From positions 1 to 25,123 of IMG/VR virus record IMGVR_UViG_3300025132_000270: DNA of 25,123 bases. The stretch is one strand, 5' to 3'. A program made the translations under genes and the position numbers. The notes beneath the pieces were generated by a model, which had not been told where the DNA came from, searched no databases, and worked only from the letters and a program-made list of their open reading frames with translations. This DNA comes from a virus. Each line of letters begins with the position of its first letter. Within the stretch, counting starts at the first letter, position 1. This document shows, one piece after another, positions 5,014 through 12,161 of the stretch.

Positions 5014-5099
5014 AAAATTATAAACAACCCGAGTGTCACTGTGGTAATACCTCAAATAATGATGGTCATTGCGATGGTTCAGATCAAACATGTAAATAA
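5010..5099 (+). CDS. 29-aa protein with a CDGSH-like iron-sulfur motif
   Basis: MKNYKQPECHCGNTSNNDGH leads into CDGSDQTCK. The core C-x-C-G-x-T...C-D-G-S resembles the CDGSH iron-sulfur domain, in which three Cys and one His hold a 2Fe-2S cluster. Differences: nine residues instead of eight between the second and third Cys, Asp where the ligand His should be, and an extra Cys four residues further. Whether it binds a metal is open. The gene overlaps the previous one (ATGA) and is followed five bases later by the next ATG, which supports it as real despite its size. Confidence 0.6.
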   Translation: MKNYKQPECHCGNTSNNDGHCDGSDQTCK

Positions 5100-5104
5100 T
5101 ATTT

Positions 5105-5242
5105 ATGAGTAAGCTAAGTAAAAACCAACGCAGAATTGCGAGAGTCGCTTTTCCTATGAATAAAATTACAGGCGCAGATTTTAAAAAGATGCGTGCAATG
5201 AAAGGCAAAAACAATCATGGGAGAGCTCAAAAAATGGCGTGA
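5105..5242 (+). CDS. Small basic protein, 45 aa
   Basis: Begins MSKLSKNQRRIARVAFPMNK and ends NNHGRAQKMA. Strongly basic, Cys-free, likely one or two helices (ADFKKMRAMKGKN). Its last 26 bases overlap the next gene in another frame. It sits in an unbroken run of same-strand tiny genes, which is the main support for it. Similar short basic proteins accompany structural genes in other marine phages; the function is unknown. Confidence 0.65.
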   Translation: MSKLSKNQRRIARVAFPMNKITGADFKKMRAMKGKNNHGRAQKMA

Positions 5243-5450
5243 TCAGAAGTGGGTTCGCATAGGCACAGACGGAAAGATTAAGGGCGCTTGCGGAACAAGC
5301 AAGAATAAAAAAAACCCTGATAGATGCTTACCATTAGCTAAGGCAAAGCGGTTAAGTAAAAAAGCTTTAGCCGCAACGGCTAAAAAGAAAAAAGCTTCAG
5401 GTGGCAAAAAACAATTTATAAAAAACACACGAGCAGTAAGAAATGCCTGA
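5217..5450 (+). CDS. Small basic protein, possibly DUF5872-like, 77 aa
   Basis: N-terminal motif W-R-D-Q-K-W-V-R-I-G followed by GKIKGACGTSKNKKNPDRCL (Cys at 25 and 37) and a Lys/Ala tail (LAATAKKKKASGGKKQ). This W..W..IG...G..CG......P.C pattern is like small proteins of the DUF5872 type, known from algal viruses, marine phages and bacteria. That recall is from memory and uncertain. The two Cys could coordinate a metal or form a disulfide. The gene overlaps neighbours on both sides (26 and 8 bases). Confidence 0.72.
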   Translation: MGELKKWRDQKWVRIGTDGKIKGACGTSKNKKNPDRCLPLAKAKRLSKKALAATAKKKKASGGKKQFIKNTRAVRNA

Positions 5451-5766
5451 TAAACCTACTATATCACAAGACTCTAATGTTAGTTTAGATATTAAGGCTC
5501 TAATAGGAATGGTTATAGGAATAGTCTCTATAGCTGGCGTTTGGTTTTCTCTTACAGCTGAAATTGCACAACTTCAATTAGATGTAGTGCGAATGGAAGA
5601 TACTGTTGGGCTTAATGAAGAGTTTAGAATTAAATGGCCTAGAGGAGAGATGGGAGCACTTCCTGATGATGCGAAACAAGATCTTAAAATATTGTATCTT
5701 CAATCTGAAGTTGAAGAGCTTAGAAAAATAGTTAAAGAATTAGAAATAGCTAACGCAAAAAAATAA
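5443..5766 (+). CDS. Membrane-anchored coiled-coil protein, 107 aa
   Basis: A polar N-terminus is followed by one membrane segment (about 18-39, IKALIGMVIGIVSIAGVWFS), then a coiled coil (EIAQLQLDVVRMEDTV), a conserved-looking linker NEEFRIKWPRGEMGALPDDA, and a second coiled coil (LQSEVEELRKIVKELEIA). The single N-terminal helix with an extended helical tail suggests an inner-membrane protein; an accessory lysis (spanin-like) or virion-entry role is possible. It overlaps the previous gene by eight bases and its TAA shares a base with the next ATG. Confidence 0.75.
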   Translation: MPDKPTISQDSNVSLDIKALIGMVIGIVSIAGVWFSLTAEIAQLQLDVVRMEDTVGLNEEFRIKWPRGEMGALPDDAKQDLKILYLQSEVEELRKIVKELEIANAKK

Positions 5767-6056
5767 TGGCTACAAAGTCTAAAATGAAATGTAATGTCGT
5801 TACCAAAAGCGACAGAGCCGGAAAGAAAAAAATGGTGAAAGCCTGCGAAGGGGGAAAAGAAAAATTAATTCACTTTGGAGCTACGGGATATGGACACAAT
5901 TATTCTGCTGCCGCAAGAAAATCTTTTCGCGCAAGACACAAGTGTGGTACCGCTAAATCAAAACTTACTGCGCGCTACTGGTCGTGCAAAAAACTCTGGG
6001 CTGGACCTGGGGGATCTACAAAAAGTTCACCTAAAAATAGGAAAGGAAAATATTAG
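5766..6056 (+). CDS. Basic Cys-rich protein with an RxxFxARHxC...ARYWxC motif, 96 aa
   Basis: Central motif HFGATGYGHNY, then RKSFRARHKCGT and KLTARYWSCKKLW, with a basic Gly/Ser tail. Cys at positions near 9, 27, 59 and 74 and two His make a small zinc-binding fold possible. The FG....R.SFRARH.C....ARYWSC pattern is, as I recall, shared by small proteins of marine phages and fused to larger phage structural proteins; this needs a search. The coding frame is coupled to the previous gene (TAATG). The promoter box for the next unit overlaps its end. Confidence 0.75.
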   Translation: MATKSKMKCNVVTKSDRAGKKKMVKACEGGKEKLIHFGATGYGHNYSAAARKSFRARHKCGTAKSKLTARYWSCKKLWAGPGGSTKSSPKNRKGKY

Positions 6057-6064
6057 TATCTTTG
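6057..6064 (+). promoter_or_regulatory. Internal promoter -7 box TATCTTTG
   Basis: Exact TAnnTTTG match directly after the stop of the previous gene and 26 bases before the ATG at 6091. It is the only gap of this kind between 4225 and 15083 and probably provides extra transcription of the fibre genes. Confidence 0.6.
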
Positions 6065-6090
6065 TATTTATAATTTAAAATTTTATTATT

Positions 6091-6291
6091 ATGAAACAAG
6101 GTTACAACGCTAGATTAGATGAGTCTCTAGGAGCTCGTCATGGCAAAAAATCTCAGTCATTCAAAGACAGAAGAGATGAAAGTAAAGCGATGTCTAAAAA
6201 AATATACGGACATGCATACGGAGCTGACCATTCAATGAGCTACGAAAAAAGAAGTGTAAAAAAACACGTGGGATCTTTAATTAAAAAATAA
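6091..6291 (+). CDS. Small basic protein, 66 aa
   Basis: Begins MKQGYNARLDESLGARHGKK, continues with a charged helix (SFKDRRDESKAMSKKIYGHA) and ends KKHVGSLIKK. No Cys, no membrane segment. The opening KQGYNARLDESLG seems familiar from small proteins of marine flavobacterial phages, without an assigned function. First gene behind the promoter at 6057; its TAA shares a base with the next ATG. Confidence 0.75.
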   Translation: MKQGYNARLDESLGARHGKKSQSFKDRRDESKAMSKKIYGHAYGADHSMSYEKRSVKKHVGSLIKK

Positions 6292-6455
6292 TGGCAGAAG
6301 GAAAAGGATGTGCAGACACAAAAAAAGGTTGCATTAGAAAAAGTGGCAGCACTTTTTATATACTAAATAATAAAAAAGGTGGAGTTTGGAGAAAAGGTTT
6401 TAAATCTAGACGAGCTGCTGTTAATCAATTAGCAGCGATGCACGCCAATAAATAA
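6291..6455 (+). CDS. Small basic Cys-containing protein, 54 aa
   Basis: Begins MAEGKGCADTKKGCIRKSGS. A pair of Cys (7 and 14) precedes a strand-like part (TFYILNNKKGGVWRKGF) and a helix (KSRRAAVNQLAAMHANK). The size, charge and Cys pair match its neighbours. The start shares a base with the preceding stop. Too short for confident fold assignment; a nucleic-acid- or capsid-binding role is possible. Confidence 0.7.
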   Translation: MAEGKGCADTKKGCIRKSGSTFYILNNKKGGVWRKGFKSRRAAVNQLAAMHANK

Positions 6456-6462
6456 ATATAAA

Positions 6463-6618
6463 ATGAAATCAAAAGGATTTGGTGATACAGTAGCAAAATT
6501 TACAAAAGCGACAGGAATTAAATATGTCGTAGATAAAGTTGCTGAGGCTACAAATTCTGATTGCGGTTGTGATGAAAGACGTGACACCTTAAACAGAGTA
6601 TTTCCTTATAAAAGATAA
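6463..6618 (+). CDS. Small protein with CGC motif (GFGDTVAKFTKATGIK type), 51 aa
   Basis: Opens MKSKGFGDTVAKFTKATGIK, an amphipathic helix, followed by VVDKVAEATNSDCGCDERRD and LNRVFPYKR. I recall very similar small proteins (G-x-GD.....T..TGIK..V.......DCGC..R.D.LN..FPY) in many T4-like and other marine phages, where they remain unassigned. The DCGC motif could bind metal. It ends six bases before the first structural gene, so it closes the tiny-gene island. Confidence 0.78.
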   Translation: MKSKGFGDTVAKFTKATGIKYVVDKVAEATNSDCGCDERRDTLNRVFPYKR

Positions 6619-6623
6619 ATAAT

Positions 6624-7127
6624 ATGGCATATCAAAAATTACAAGCAGGAAAAGCATGGTCGGTTTACCCAAGTGATAATACTGTTATCCCTAACACAGG
6701 TTTAGGCGGGGCAACAGGAACAACCACAACGGGTTCGGCAACACAGCTTATAGATGCAAACAGAGTGGGCACGGATCCCGACGACATGATAACCTTAAAC
6801 TTTTTAGAAGCAGGTATTAAACCAGGGATGATTGCGGTCAATACAACCGACGGAACGCAAACAACAATTAATAGAGTTGTAGATGGAACAACTCTAGGGG
6901 TAGATCAAAATATATTTGCAGTTACAGCTAAAAATTATGCAATATATGGGGGCACTCAAGAAGGCGCTGTTCTTTATATAGGTACAGCAGGAAACATAAG
7001 GGTGACTACGGTTGCTGGAGATGATGTAGTTTTTCAAGGAATTAATACGGGAACATTTTTCCCTGTTAATGTAATAAAGGTTTGGAATACATCTACAACA
7101 GCTTCTCAAATCATCGCGCTTTGGTAA
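6624..7127 (+). CDS. Probable virion surface (decoration or fibre-base) protein, 167 aa
   Basis: MAYQKLQAGKAWSVYPSDNT opens a Thr/Gly/Ala-rich beta protein with few charges. The C-terminal half (GAVLYIGTAGNIRVTTVAGD, then VVFQGINTGTFFPVNVIKVW) has the pattern G-A-V-L-Y-x-G..G.......GD.V.F.G...G.F.PV.V..VW, which I associate with a small structural protein widespread in marine phages and located near fibre genes. No membrane segment. It starts the structural block and is followed 24 bases later by another short gene. Structural role likely; exact location in the virion unknown. Confidence 0.75.
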   Translation: MAYQKLQAGKAWSVYPSDNTVIPNTGLGGATGTTTTGSATQLIDANRVGTDPDDMITLNFLEAGIKPGMIAVNTTDGTQTTINRVVDGTTLGVDQNIFAVTAKNYAIYGGTQEGAVLYIGTAGNIRVTTVAGDDVVFQGINTGTFFPVNVIKVWNTSTTASQIIALW

Positions 7128-7151
7128 TAGGGATTATTATATCATTATAGT

Positions 7152-7340
7152 ATGCCTAATTTAATTGCCACAGGTATATACATCGGAATCAATCAGTACG
7201 CAGTAAACCCTCCGTACGGTGGTTCAGACATAGTAACAGAAATAAACACCCCTGGGATTGGCCTAGGTCCTGTACAAATGGTAAGTGAAGCAGGAACTGG
7301 ATTACCAAACTCAGATTTAATAACAGAAAAACTAATATAA
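7152..7340 (+). CDS. Small uncharged protein, 62 aa
   Basis: MPNLIATGIYIGINQYAVNP and a Gly/Pro/Ile-rich remainder ending LPNSDLITEKLI. Low charge and no membrane helix. The composition suits a small virion protein or fibre adaptor. It lies between two structural genes, with one base between its stop and the next ATG. Family not recognised. Confidence 0.65.
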   Translation: MPNLIATGIYIGINQYAVNPPYGGSDIVTEINTPGIGLGPVQMVSEAGTGLPNSDLITEKLI

Positions 7341-7341
7341 A

Positions 7342-8907
7342 ATGGCAGTTAAATTTTCAGATTTCAGCCCAAAAGCTTTGGTTAGCGAGGTAACCGAAGT
7401 AGTAGGTTATTTAACCTCAGGAGAGCTAAACGTAAGAATACCTCCAGCAAATCTTGATACTACTTATGTGGTGTCTACCGGAAATGCCGGAGCTTCACCA
7501 ACAATAAATCTTCAGGGAACAAAACCTAATCAACCAGCTATTAGCCCTACAAGCGTAAGCCTTACAGGCTCAGGAGCTACATTGCTTGACGGGAATGGAA
7601 GTACCACTATTAATTTTGAAAGTACGGAATATAGGCTTAATGCAGACGATGTGGGTTCGCCAGGAACTATTCCAGTTAAACTATCTGGATCAGGCGGAGG
7701 TGATACGGGTGATGTGTCGATAGTAAATTTAGTAGGAGCAGGAGGTATTGGTATTACTTCTTCAAGTAATACAATAACTATAACAGATTCGGGAGGCGGA
7801 GGAGGAACCGTAACTTCTGTAGCGTTAGATGCTACTGCGTTTTCGGCTTTTTCTGTAAGTGGCTCCCCAATAACAGGATCTGGCACTTTAACTTTAGGTA
7901 TTAACGGCGGATCAGCTGGGCAATTTTTAGATTATACAGGCGCGTGGTCATCACCAGCCGGTGGATTTACTAGCTTTGATATAACAGGAGATAATGCAGT
8001 AACTGAAACAGTAGGAAACAATGACACTATTACTTTTGTAGGAGGAACAAATATTGCTACCGCTGTAACAGCAACTGATACTGTAACTATTAACCTAGAT
8101 ACAGCGGCTACTATATGGACTTTAGCTGGAGGAGATGGAGCAGGAACTAGCCAAGCAATAACCCCAGGTAATACTGCAGCATTTAAAGAAAACGAAGGAA
8201 CAGTTGTAAATAGTGTTCAAGTCGGCGGAGGGGTACAAACTAAAGCAGCTGCTACAGATGAACTATTGTTTGATCAAACTTCTGAGCAAATAGTTACCAT
8301 GGTAAATCCAGGAAGTGGTAATTTACTTTACATAGACGGGGCTTATCAAGGAACAATAGTCTTACCCCGAGGTTTTACTTATGAATTTAACCAAGACGCC
8401 GCATCAAACAGCGGACATCCTATTGAGATTGGTGAAGTATTAGATGGATCAACACCATACGCAACAGGTATTCAATATTATGGGAGCGCTTCAGCAAACA
8501 CTTTGACTCCAGTTTCACAAGCAGATTATGTTAGCAATAGCACCACATATTCTAGTGGAAGTGGAACAGCAAGAGTGAGAATAAGAATAAATCAAAATTC
8601 ACCCGCTTTATATTATTATTGTTCTAACCATTCAGGTATGGGTGGCTCGATAGCTTATGGTGGTTCAAGTGGAGGATTTGGTTCAATAAATCAATTTCAA
8701 GGAACCGGTTCTTCGTTAGGAGCATTAACTCTAGGTTCTACTCCAGCTGCAGCACAAAATTGTTTAGTAAGCATAAGTGGAGTTACTCAAAACTATCTAG
8801 ATGCAGCGGGGTCAGCTAATTGGACAGTAACATCTAACACATTAACATTTGCATTTAACCCACCGGTTACTGCAGTAAACGGAATACAGATAACGGTAAT
8901 CGCATAA
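7342..8907 (+). CDS. Tail fibre protein with a cupredoxin-like domain, 521 aa
   Basis: Residues 1-250 are Gly/Ser/Thr-rich beta repeats typical of phage fibres, including GGTVTSVALDATAFSAFSVS followed by GSPITGSGTLTL. Residues about 310-440 resemble a cupredoxin fold: TIVLPRGFTYEFNQ, then SNSGHPIEIG (His359) and later LYYYCSNHSGMGG (Cys427, His430, Met433), the ligand set of a type I copper site. Similar YYYC.NHSGMGG domains occur in marine phage fibres and other marine proteins. The last 80 residues form another small beta module (FQGTGSSLGALTLGS to QITVIA). The role is host surface recognition or fibre assembly. Copper binding is inferred from the four residues only. Confidence 0.82.
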   Translation: MAVKFSDFSPKALVSEVTEVVGYLTSGELNVRIPPANLDTTYVVSTGNAGASPTINLQGTKPNQPAISPTSVSLTGSGATLLDGNGSTTINFESTEYRLNADDVGSPGTIPVKLSGSGGGDTGDVSIVNLVGAGGIGITSSSNTITITDSGGGGGTVTSVALDATAFSAFSVSGSPITGSGTLTLGINGGSAGQFLDYTGAWSSPAGGFTSFDITGDNAVTETVGNNDTITFVGGTNIATAVTATDTVTINLDTAATIWTLAGGDGAGTSQAITPGNTAAFKENEGTVVNSVQVGGGVQTKAAATDELLFDQTSEQIVTMVNPGSGNLLYIDGAYQGTIVLPRGFTYEFNQDAASNSGHPIEIGEVLDGSTPYATGIQYYGSASANTLTPVSQADYVSNSTTYSSGSGTARVRIRINQNSPALYYYCSNHSGMGGSIAYGGSSGGFGSINQFQGTGSSLGALTLGSTPAAAQNCLVSISGVTQNYLDAAGSANWTVTSNTLTFAFNPPVTAVNGIQITVIA

Positions 8908-8916
8908 AACAGCAAG

Positions 8917-10032
8917 ATGGCAACAACCAAAGTAACTACGGATGTAATTGACATGAGTGGTAATGCCGGAGGGCTAACCTGGGTGAAGGGCACTACAGCT
9001 CAGCGAGAGGCTACTCCTTCCACAGGAGTGGGTACCCTTCGAGAAAACACTGAGACAAACCGTACTGAAATATATACCGACCCAACTGGCGCTGGTGAAT
9101 GGAGAAATTTAAAGGAAGAAGCTGCTAGCTATACTTTTGCTCTTTCTTATTTAGTTGTTGGTGGCGGAGGTGGCGGCGGAGCTTCTTTCGGAGGTGGCGG
9201 TGGAGCAGGTGGTTATACTTCCTCCAGTTTTACCGCAAGCGCAGGCTCATTTACAATAACAGTAGGCGCCGGAGGGTCTGGAGCAAGTTATGCTACAAAT
9301 AATGCGGGCTCTGGAGGACAGTCGATTTTTAGTGGAACAGGAGTTAGTGTAACCGTGGATGGCGGCGGCGCCGCAGGAAGTACTACTTCAATTTGCCCTC
9401 CTACCGATCCCTCTTCTTTTGGTGGAGGAAACAGTGGATCGACCGGAGGATCTGGTGGCGGAGGTTCTGGATTTAGAGGTGGTGGATCAGCCACAGGTGG
9501 AGGAAGTGCAAGTGGAGCAGGAACTGGAAATGCTGGGGGACAAGGAGTATCTACTTCTAAAGACGAAGGTGGTGGTGGAGGTGGCGCTGGAGGCCCTGGA
9601 ACAAACGGAGGCTCAAGCGCTTCAAATGGAGGTGCCGGCGTAGCGGACAGTATAACAGGAGTAAGTGTTATATATGCTGCTGGTGGCGGAGGAAATGTTG
9701 GTTATGGAGGAGATACAGGAGCTCAAGGAGGAAATGGAGCTAGTTTTGGCGGTAGCACTGCTCAAAGTAATGGATATGATGGGAATGCTAATACCGGTAC
9801 CGGAGGCGGCGGAGGAAATGGATGTACAACTGGAGGTACGGGAGGCGATGGAGGTTCAGGAGTTATTATATTAAGATGCACAAAAGCTTCTGCTGTGTTT
9901 TCATCAGGAGTAACAGTTAACGGAACAGCAGGCGGGGGAACAATAAGCGGAGATACTTCTAATATGCCCGCCGGAGAATATTTTTATAAAATCACAGTAA
10001 CAACAGGAGGAAGTGAAACGGTAACTTTTTAA
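8917..10032 (+). CDS. Glycine-rich tail fibre adhesin, 371 aa
   Basis: An N-terminal module (about 20-68) contains LTWVKGTTAQREA, then a Gly-R/N-T segment and GEWRNL, related to the start of two other fibres here. From about 82 to 318 the chain is dominated by Gly runs with short polar or aromatic spacers (GGGGGGGASF, GGGGGAGGYTSSSF). It ends with the strand GGSGVIILRC, the usual close of glycine-rich domains built from packed polyglycine helices, as in the T4-like gp38 adhesins. The C-terminus (GGSETVTF) matches that of the paralogue at 11083. Such proteins sit at fibre tips and determine host range. Confidence 0.85.
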   Translation: MATTKVTTDVIDMSGNAGGLTWVKGTTAQREATPSTGVGTLRENTETNRTEIYTDPTGAGEWRNLKEEAASYTFALSYLVVGGGGGGGASFGGGGGAGGYTSSSFTASAGSFTITVGAGGSGASYATNNAGSGGQSIFSGTGVSVTVDGGGAAGSTTSICPPTDPSSFGGGNSGSTGGSGGGGSGFRGGGSATGGGSASGAGTGNAGGQGVSTSKDEGGGGGGAGGPGTNGGSSASNGGAGVADSITGVSVIYAAGGGGNVGYGGDTGAQGGNGASFGGSTAQSNGYDGNANTGTGGGGGNGCTTGGTGGDGGSGVIILRCTKASAVFSSGVTVNGTAGGGTISGDTSNMPAGEYFYKITVTTGGSETVTF

Positions 10033-10034
10033 TT

Positions 10035-11078
10035 ATGGCACACTACGCAAGAATATCAAATGAGGAGTTCACGGTAAGCGAGAGAGCGAGGCTTCGCGAG
10101 GCAAAGGATGAAAAGAATGTTATTGAAGCAAGCAACAGAGCAAGCGAAGAATACAATACACTTAAAAAAGCATATGAAGATTCTTTCACATCAGCAACTC
10201 TTCAAACCCTTGAAGGTGAGTTAGCTGTGTTACAATCACAGTATACTCCTGAAATGACTGAAGAGGAGAGAGAAGCACTTGATACTTCAATAACAGCAAA
10301 GAAAGCAGAGATAGATACTGAGAAAGCAGCACTTGTTCCGGGACAAGAAACAGCGCTAGCTAGTCTTAACGCTAAAGAAGCTGAAGGCACAGAAGCTTTA
10401 ACCTCTGAGATTGAAACACTTAACGCCACAATAGCTAACGCCTTATGCAGAGTAACTGCAGTATATCCGGGGGCCGAGGAAATAGAAATGGTTCCAGGTG
10501 ACAGTTCGGCTATAGATGCTGAAATATACGCGCTTGAAGAGAGTAAAAAAAATATTGATTTCACACAAGATGAAGAGGTATGGAAGGCAGAATTGGAAGC
10601 TATACAAGTTCAAATAAGAGCTAAGATTGAAGAGAAAAAAGACATTCCTAAAGTAGAGAAAGACAATACAGTGTACTGGGAAGGATACGCCGGAGGATGC
10701 AAAAGAACTTCATATAACACAAAAGGCGGTGAACATAAATTAGGAGGCGCCCCTTTTAGAAAAAATTACGCCGGCATAGGGCATCTCTACGATCCAGTTA
10801 GAGATGCGTTTTATAGCGAGTCTCCTTATCCTAGTTGGACGCTTAATGAGTCAACTTGCTATTGGGAAGCTCCCACACCGATGCCTGAGACTGGAGATGG
10901 GTGGTGGTGGAAAGAAGACACAACAGAGTGGGTAGATTATCCTTATACCTCTCCCATTTCTCCTCAACCTTTTCCTAGCTGGACGTACGATGGACTCAAA
11001 TGGGTTCCACCGGTGGAAAAACCAGAAGAAGGGTGTTATATGTGGATAGAAAGTGAATTAAATTGGGTAAATTGTTAA
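10035..11078 (+). CDS. Fibre protein: coiled-coil stalk and Trp/Pro-rich C-terminal domain, 347 aa
   Basis: Residues about 10-210 are a highly charged coiled coil (for example NRASEEYNTLKKAYEDSF and EEKKDIPKVEKDN). A conserved junction follows (TSYNTKGGEHKLGGAPFRKN then YAGIGHLYDPVRDAF). The last 85 residues hold Trp/Pro motifs (PYPSWTLNESTCYWEAPTP, GWWWKEDTTEWVD, PFPSWTYDGLKWVPP, MWIESELNWVNC) that repeat a P-S-W-T......W pattern. The same junction and W-rich end occur in cyanophage fibre and tail proteins, as I recall. It lies between the two glycine-rich adhesins, so the three may form one fibre. Start two bases after the preceding stop. Confidence 0.82.
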   Translation: MAHYARISNEEFTVSERARLREAKDEKNVIEASNRASEEYNTLKKAYEDSFTSATLQTLEGELAVLQSQYTPEMTEEEREALDTSITAKKAEIDTEKAALVPGQETALASLNAKEAEGTEALTSEIETLNATIANALCRVTAVYPGAEEIEMVPGDSSAIDAEIYALEESKKNIDFTQDEEVWKAELEAIQVQIRAKIEEKKDIPKVEKDNTVYWEGYAGGCKRTSYNTKGGEHKLGGAPFRKNYAGIGHLYDPVRDAFYSESPYPSWTLNESTCYWEAPTPMPETGDGWWWKEDTTEWVDYPYTSPISPQPFPSWTYDGLKWVPPVEKPEEGCYMWIESELNWVNC

Positions 11079-11082
11079 TAAT

Positions 11083-12159
11083 ATGGGACTAACTAAAGTA
11101 GGAGCAGGAGTAACAGGTTTAGACCAATCAGGTCAAACAAGTGGATTAAAAATGCCTACGGGCAGTGGAGCTTTTTCGGGAACACCCGTCGAGGGAATGA
11201 TGCGTAATGATACAAGTCAAACCTCTGAAGGCTCTAATAGTTGCATGCAACATTACAATGGAACAGACTGGATAAACTATGTAAACACTAACCCTCCCGT
11301 CGATGTTACATATCTAGCTGTAGCAGGAGGAGGAGGATCTGGAGGCAGCGTAGCAGGTGGCGGTGGCGCTGGTGGTCTTTTAACAGGAACTTTGGTTTTT
11401 AACCCAGGGATTACTTATACTTTAACTATAGGTGAAGGAGGAGCAGGGGGAACCAATCCTTCTGCTGGATCAGCTGGATCCGACTCTTCTATTAGTGGAT
11501 CAGATATTACCGACGTAACAGTAACAGGAGGAGGAAGAGGAGGAGACCGTAACGGAAACTCAGCTACCGCTGGAGGATCTGGTGGTGGTGGAGGTGCTCT
11601 TACTTCCACGGCAGCAGGTGCAGCAGGAAATACACCAAGCACCACTCCTAGTCAAGGTAATAGCGGAGGTACTGGAACAGACGGTGGCAGTTACCCAGGC
11701 GGCGGCGGCGGAGGAGCCGGAGGAGCCGGTAGTTCTCCGGGCCCAGGAGGTATAGGAGCAACAACTACTATTATAGACACGAGTGATGCTGCTACTTACT
11801 CAACTGGAGAGGTAGATGGTGGAAATGTATATTTTGCTGGTGGCGGTGGAGCCGGCTGTAATTCAGGCGGCCCGCATGCAGGAGGATTAGGTGGAGGCGG
11901 TAACGGAGCACAAAATTCAGGAAGTATTGCTGTAACAAGCGGCACGGCAAACACTGGCGGCGGAGGCGGAGGCGGTGAAACTGGAGCTGGAGGTGTTGGA
12001 GGAAGCGGCGGAAGAGGCGTTGTAATACTTCGTTATGATGGATCAAAAACTTTAACTGTCTCTGGATTTACTGCATCTTCAGGCCCATTTACAGCAAACG
12101 ATGATGCAACTAAAAAAATATTTATAGCTAAACAAGGAACAGGAACAGTAACATTTTAA
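11083..12159 (+). CDS. Second glycine-rich tail fibre adhesin, 358 aa
   Basis: Paralogous in layout to the gene at 8917. The N-terminal module (about 21-66) reads GLKMPTGSGAF...EGMMRNDT...HYNGTDW, the same LPxG / RNT / WDGxxW plan as the 973-aa fibre that follows. Residues about 81-312 are Gly-rich (AGGGGSGG, AGGGGAGG-type runs) and close with GGRGVVILRYDG. A short beta tail ends GTGTVTF. Expected at the tip of a fibre. The spacer residues between Gly runs differ completely from the first copy, as expected if the pair binds different receptors or evolves quickly. Four bases separate it from the gene before. Confidence 0.84.
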   Translation: MGLTKVGAGVTGLDQSGQTSGLKMPTGSGAFSGTPVEGMMRNDTSQTSEGSNSCMQHYNGTDWINYVNTNPPVDVTYLAVAGGGGSGGSVAGGGGAGGLLTGTLVFNPGITYTLTIGEGGAGGTNPSAGSAGSDSSISGSDITDVTVTGGGRGGDRNGNSATAGGSGGGGGALTSTAAGAAGNTPSTTPSQGNSGGTGTDGGSYPGGGGGGAGGAGSSPGPGGIGATTTIIDTSDAATYSTGEVDGGNVYFAGGGGAGCNSGGPHAGGLGGGGNGAQNSGSIAVTSGTANTGGGGGGGETGAGGVGGSGGRGVVILRYDGSKTLTVSGFTASSGPFTANDDATKKIFIAKQGTGTVTF

Positions 12160-12161
12160 CT

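Noticed and set aside
4897-5214. Minus-strand frame across several tiny plus-strand genes
   Set aside because: Phe/Leu-rich antisense of Lys-rich genes. The plus-strand genes are chained by stop-start overlaps, which cannot be chance.
5875-6078. Second plus-strand frame inside the 96-aa Cys-rich protein
   Set aside because: It overlaps a better-supported, coupled gene and runs across the promoter box at 6057; the composition is unlike the basic neighbours.
9359-9874. Plus-strand frames rich in Glu, Val and Leu inside the glycine-rich fibre
   Set aside because: They are the shifted reading of repeated GGA/GGT codons, with no independent start signal. Matching Pro-rich antisense frames arise for the same reason.
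8917-12159. Tandem GGA/GGT-rich repeats as a CRISPR or DNA repeat array
   Set aside because: There is no regular repeat-spacer period; the repetition is at the amino-acid level (polyglycine) within two complete reading frames.
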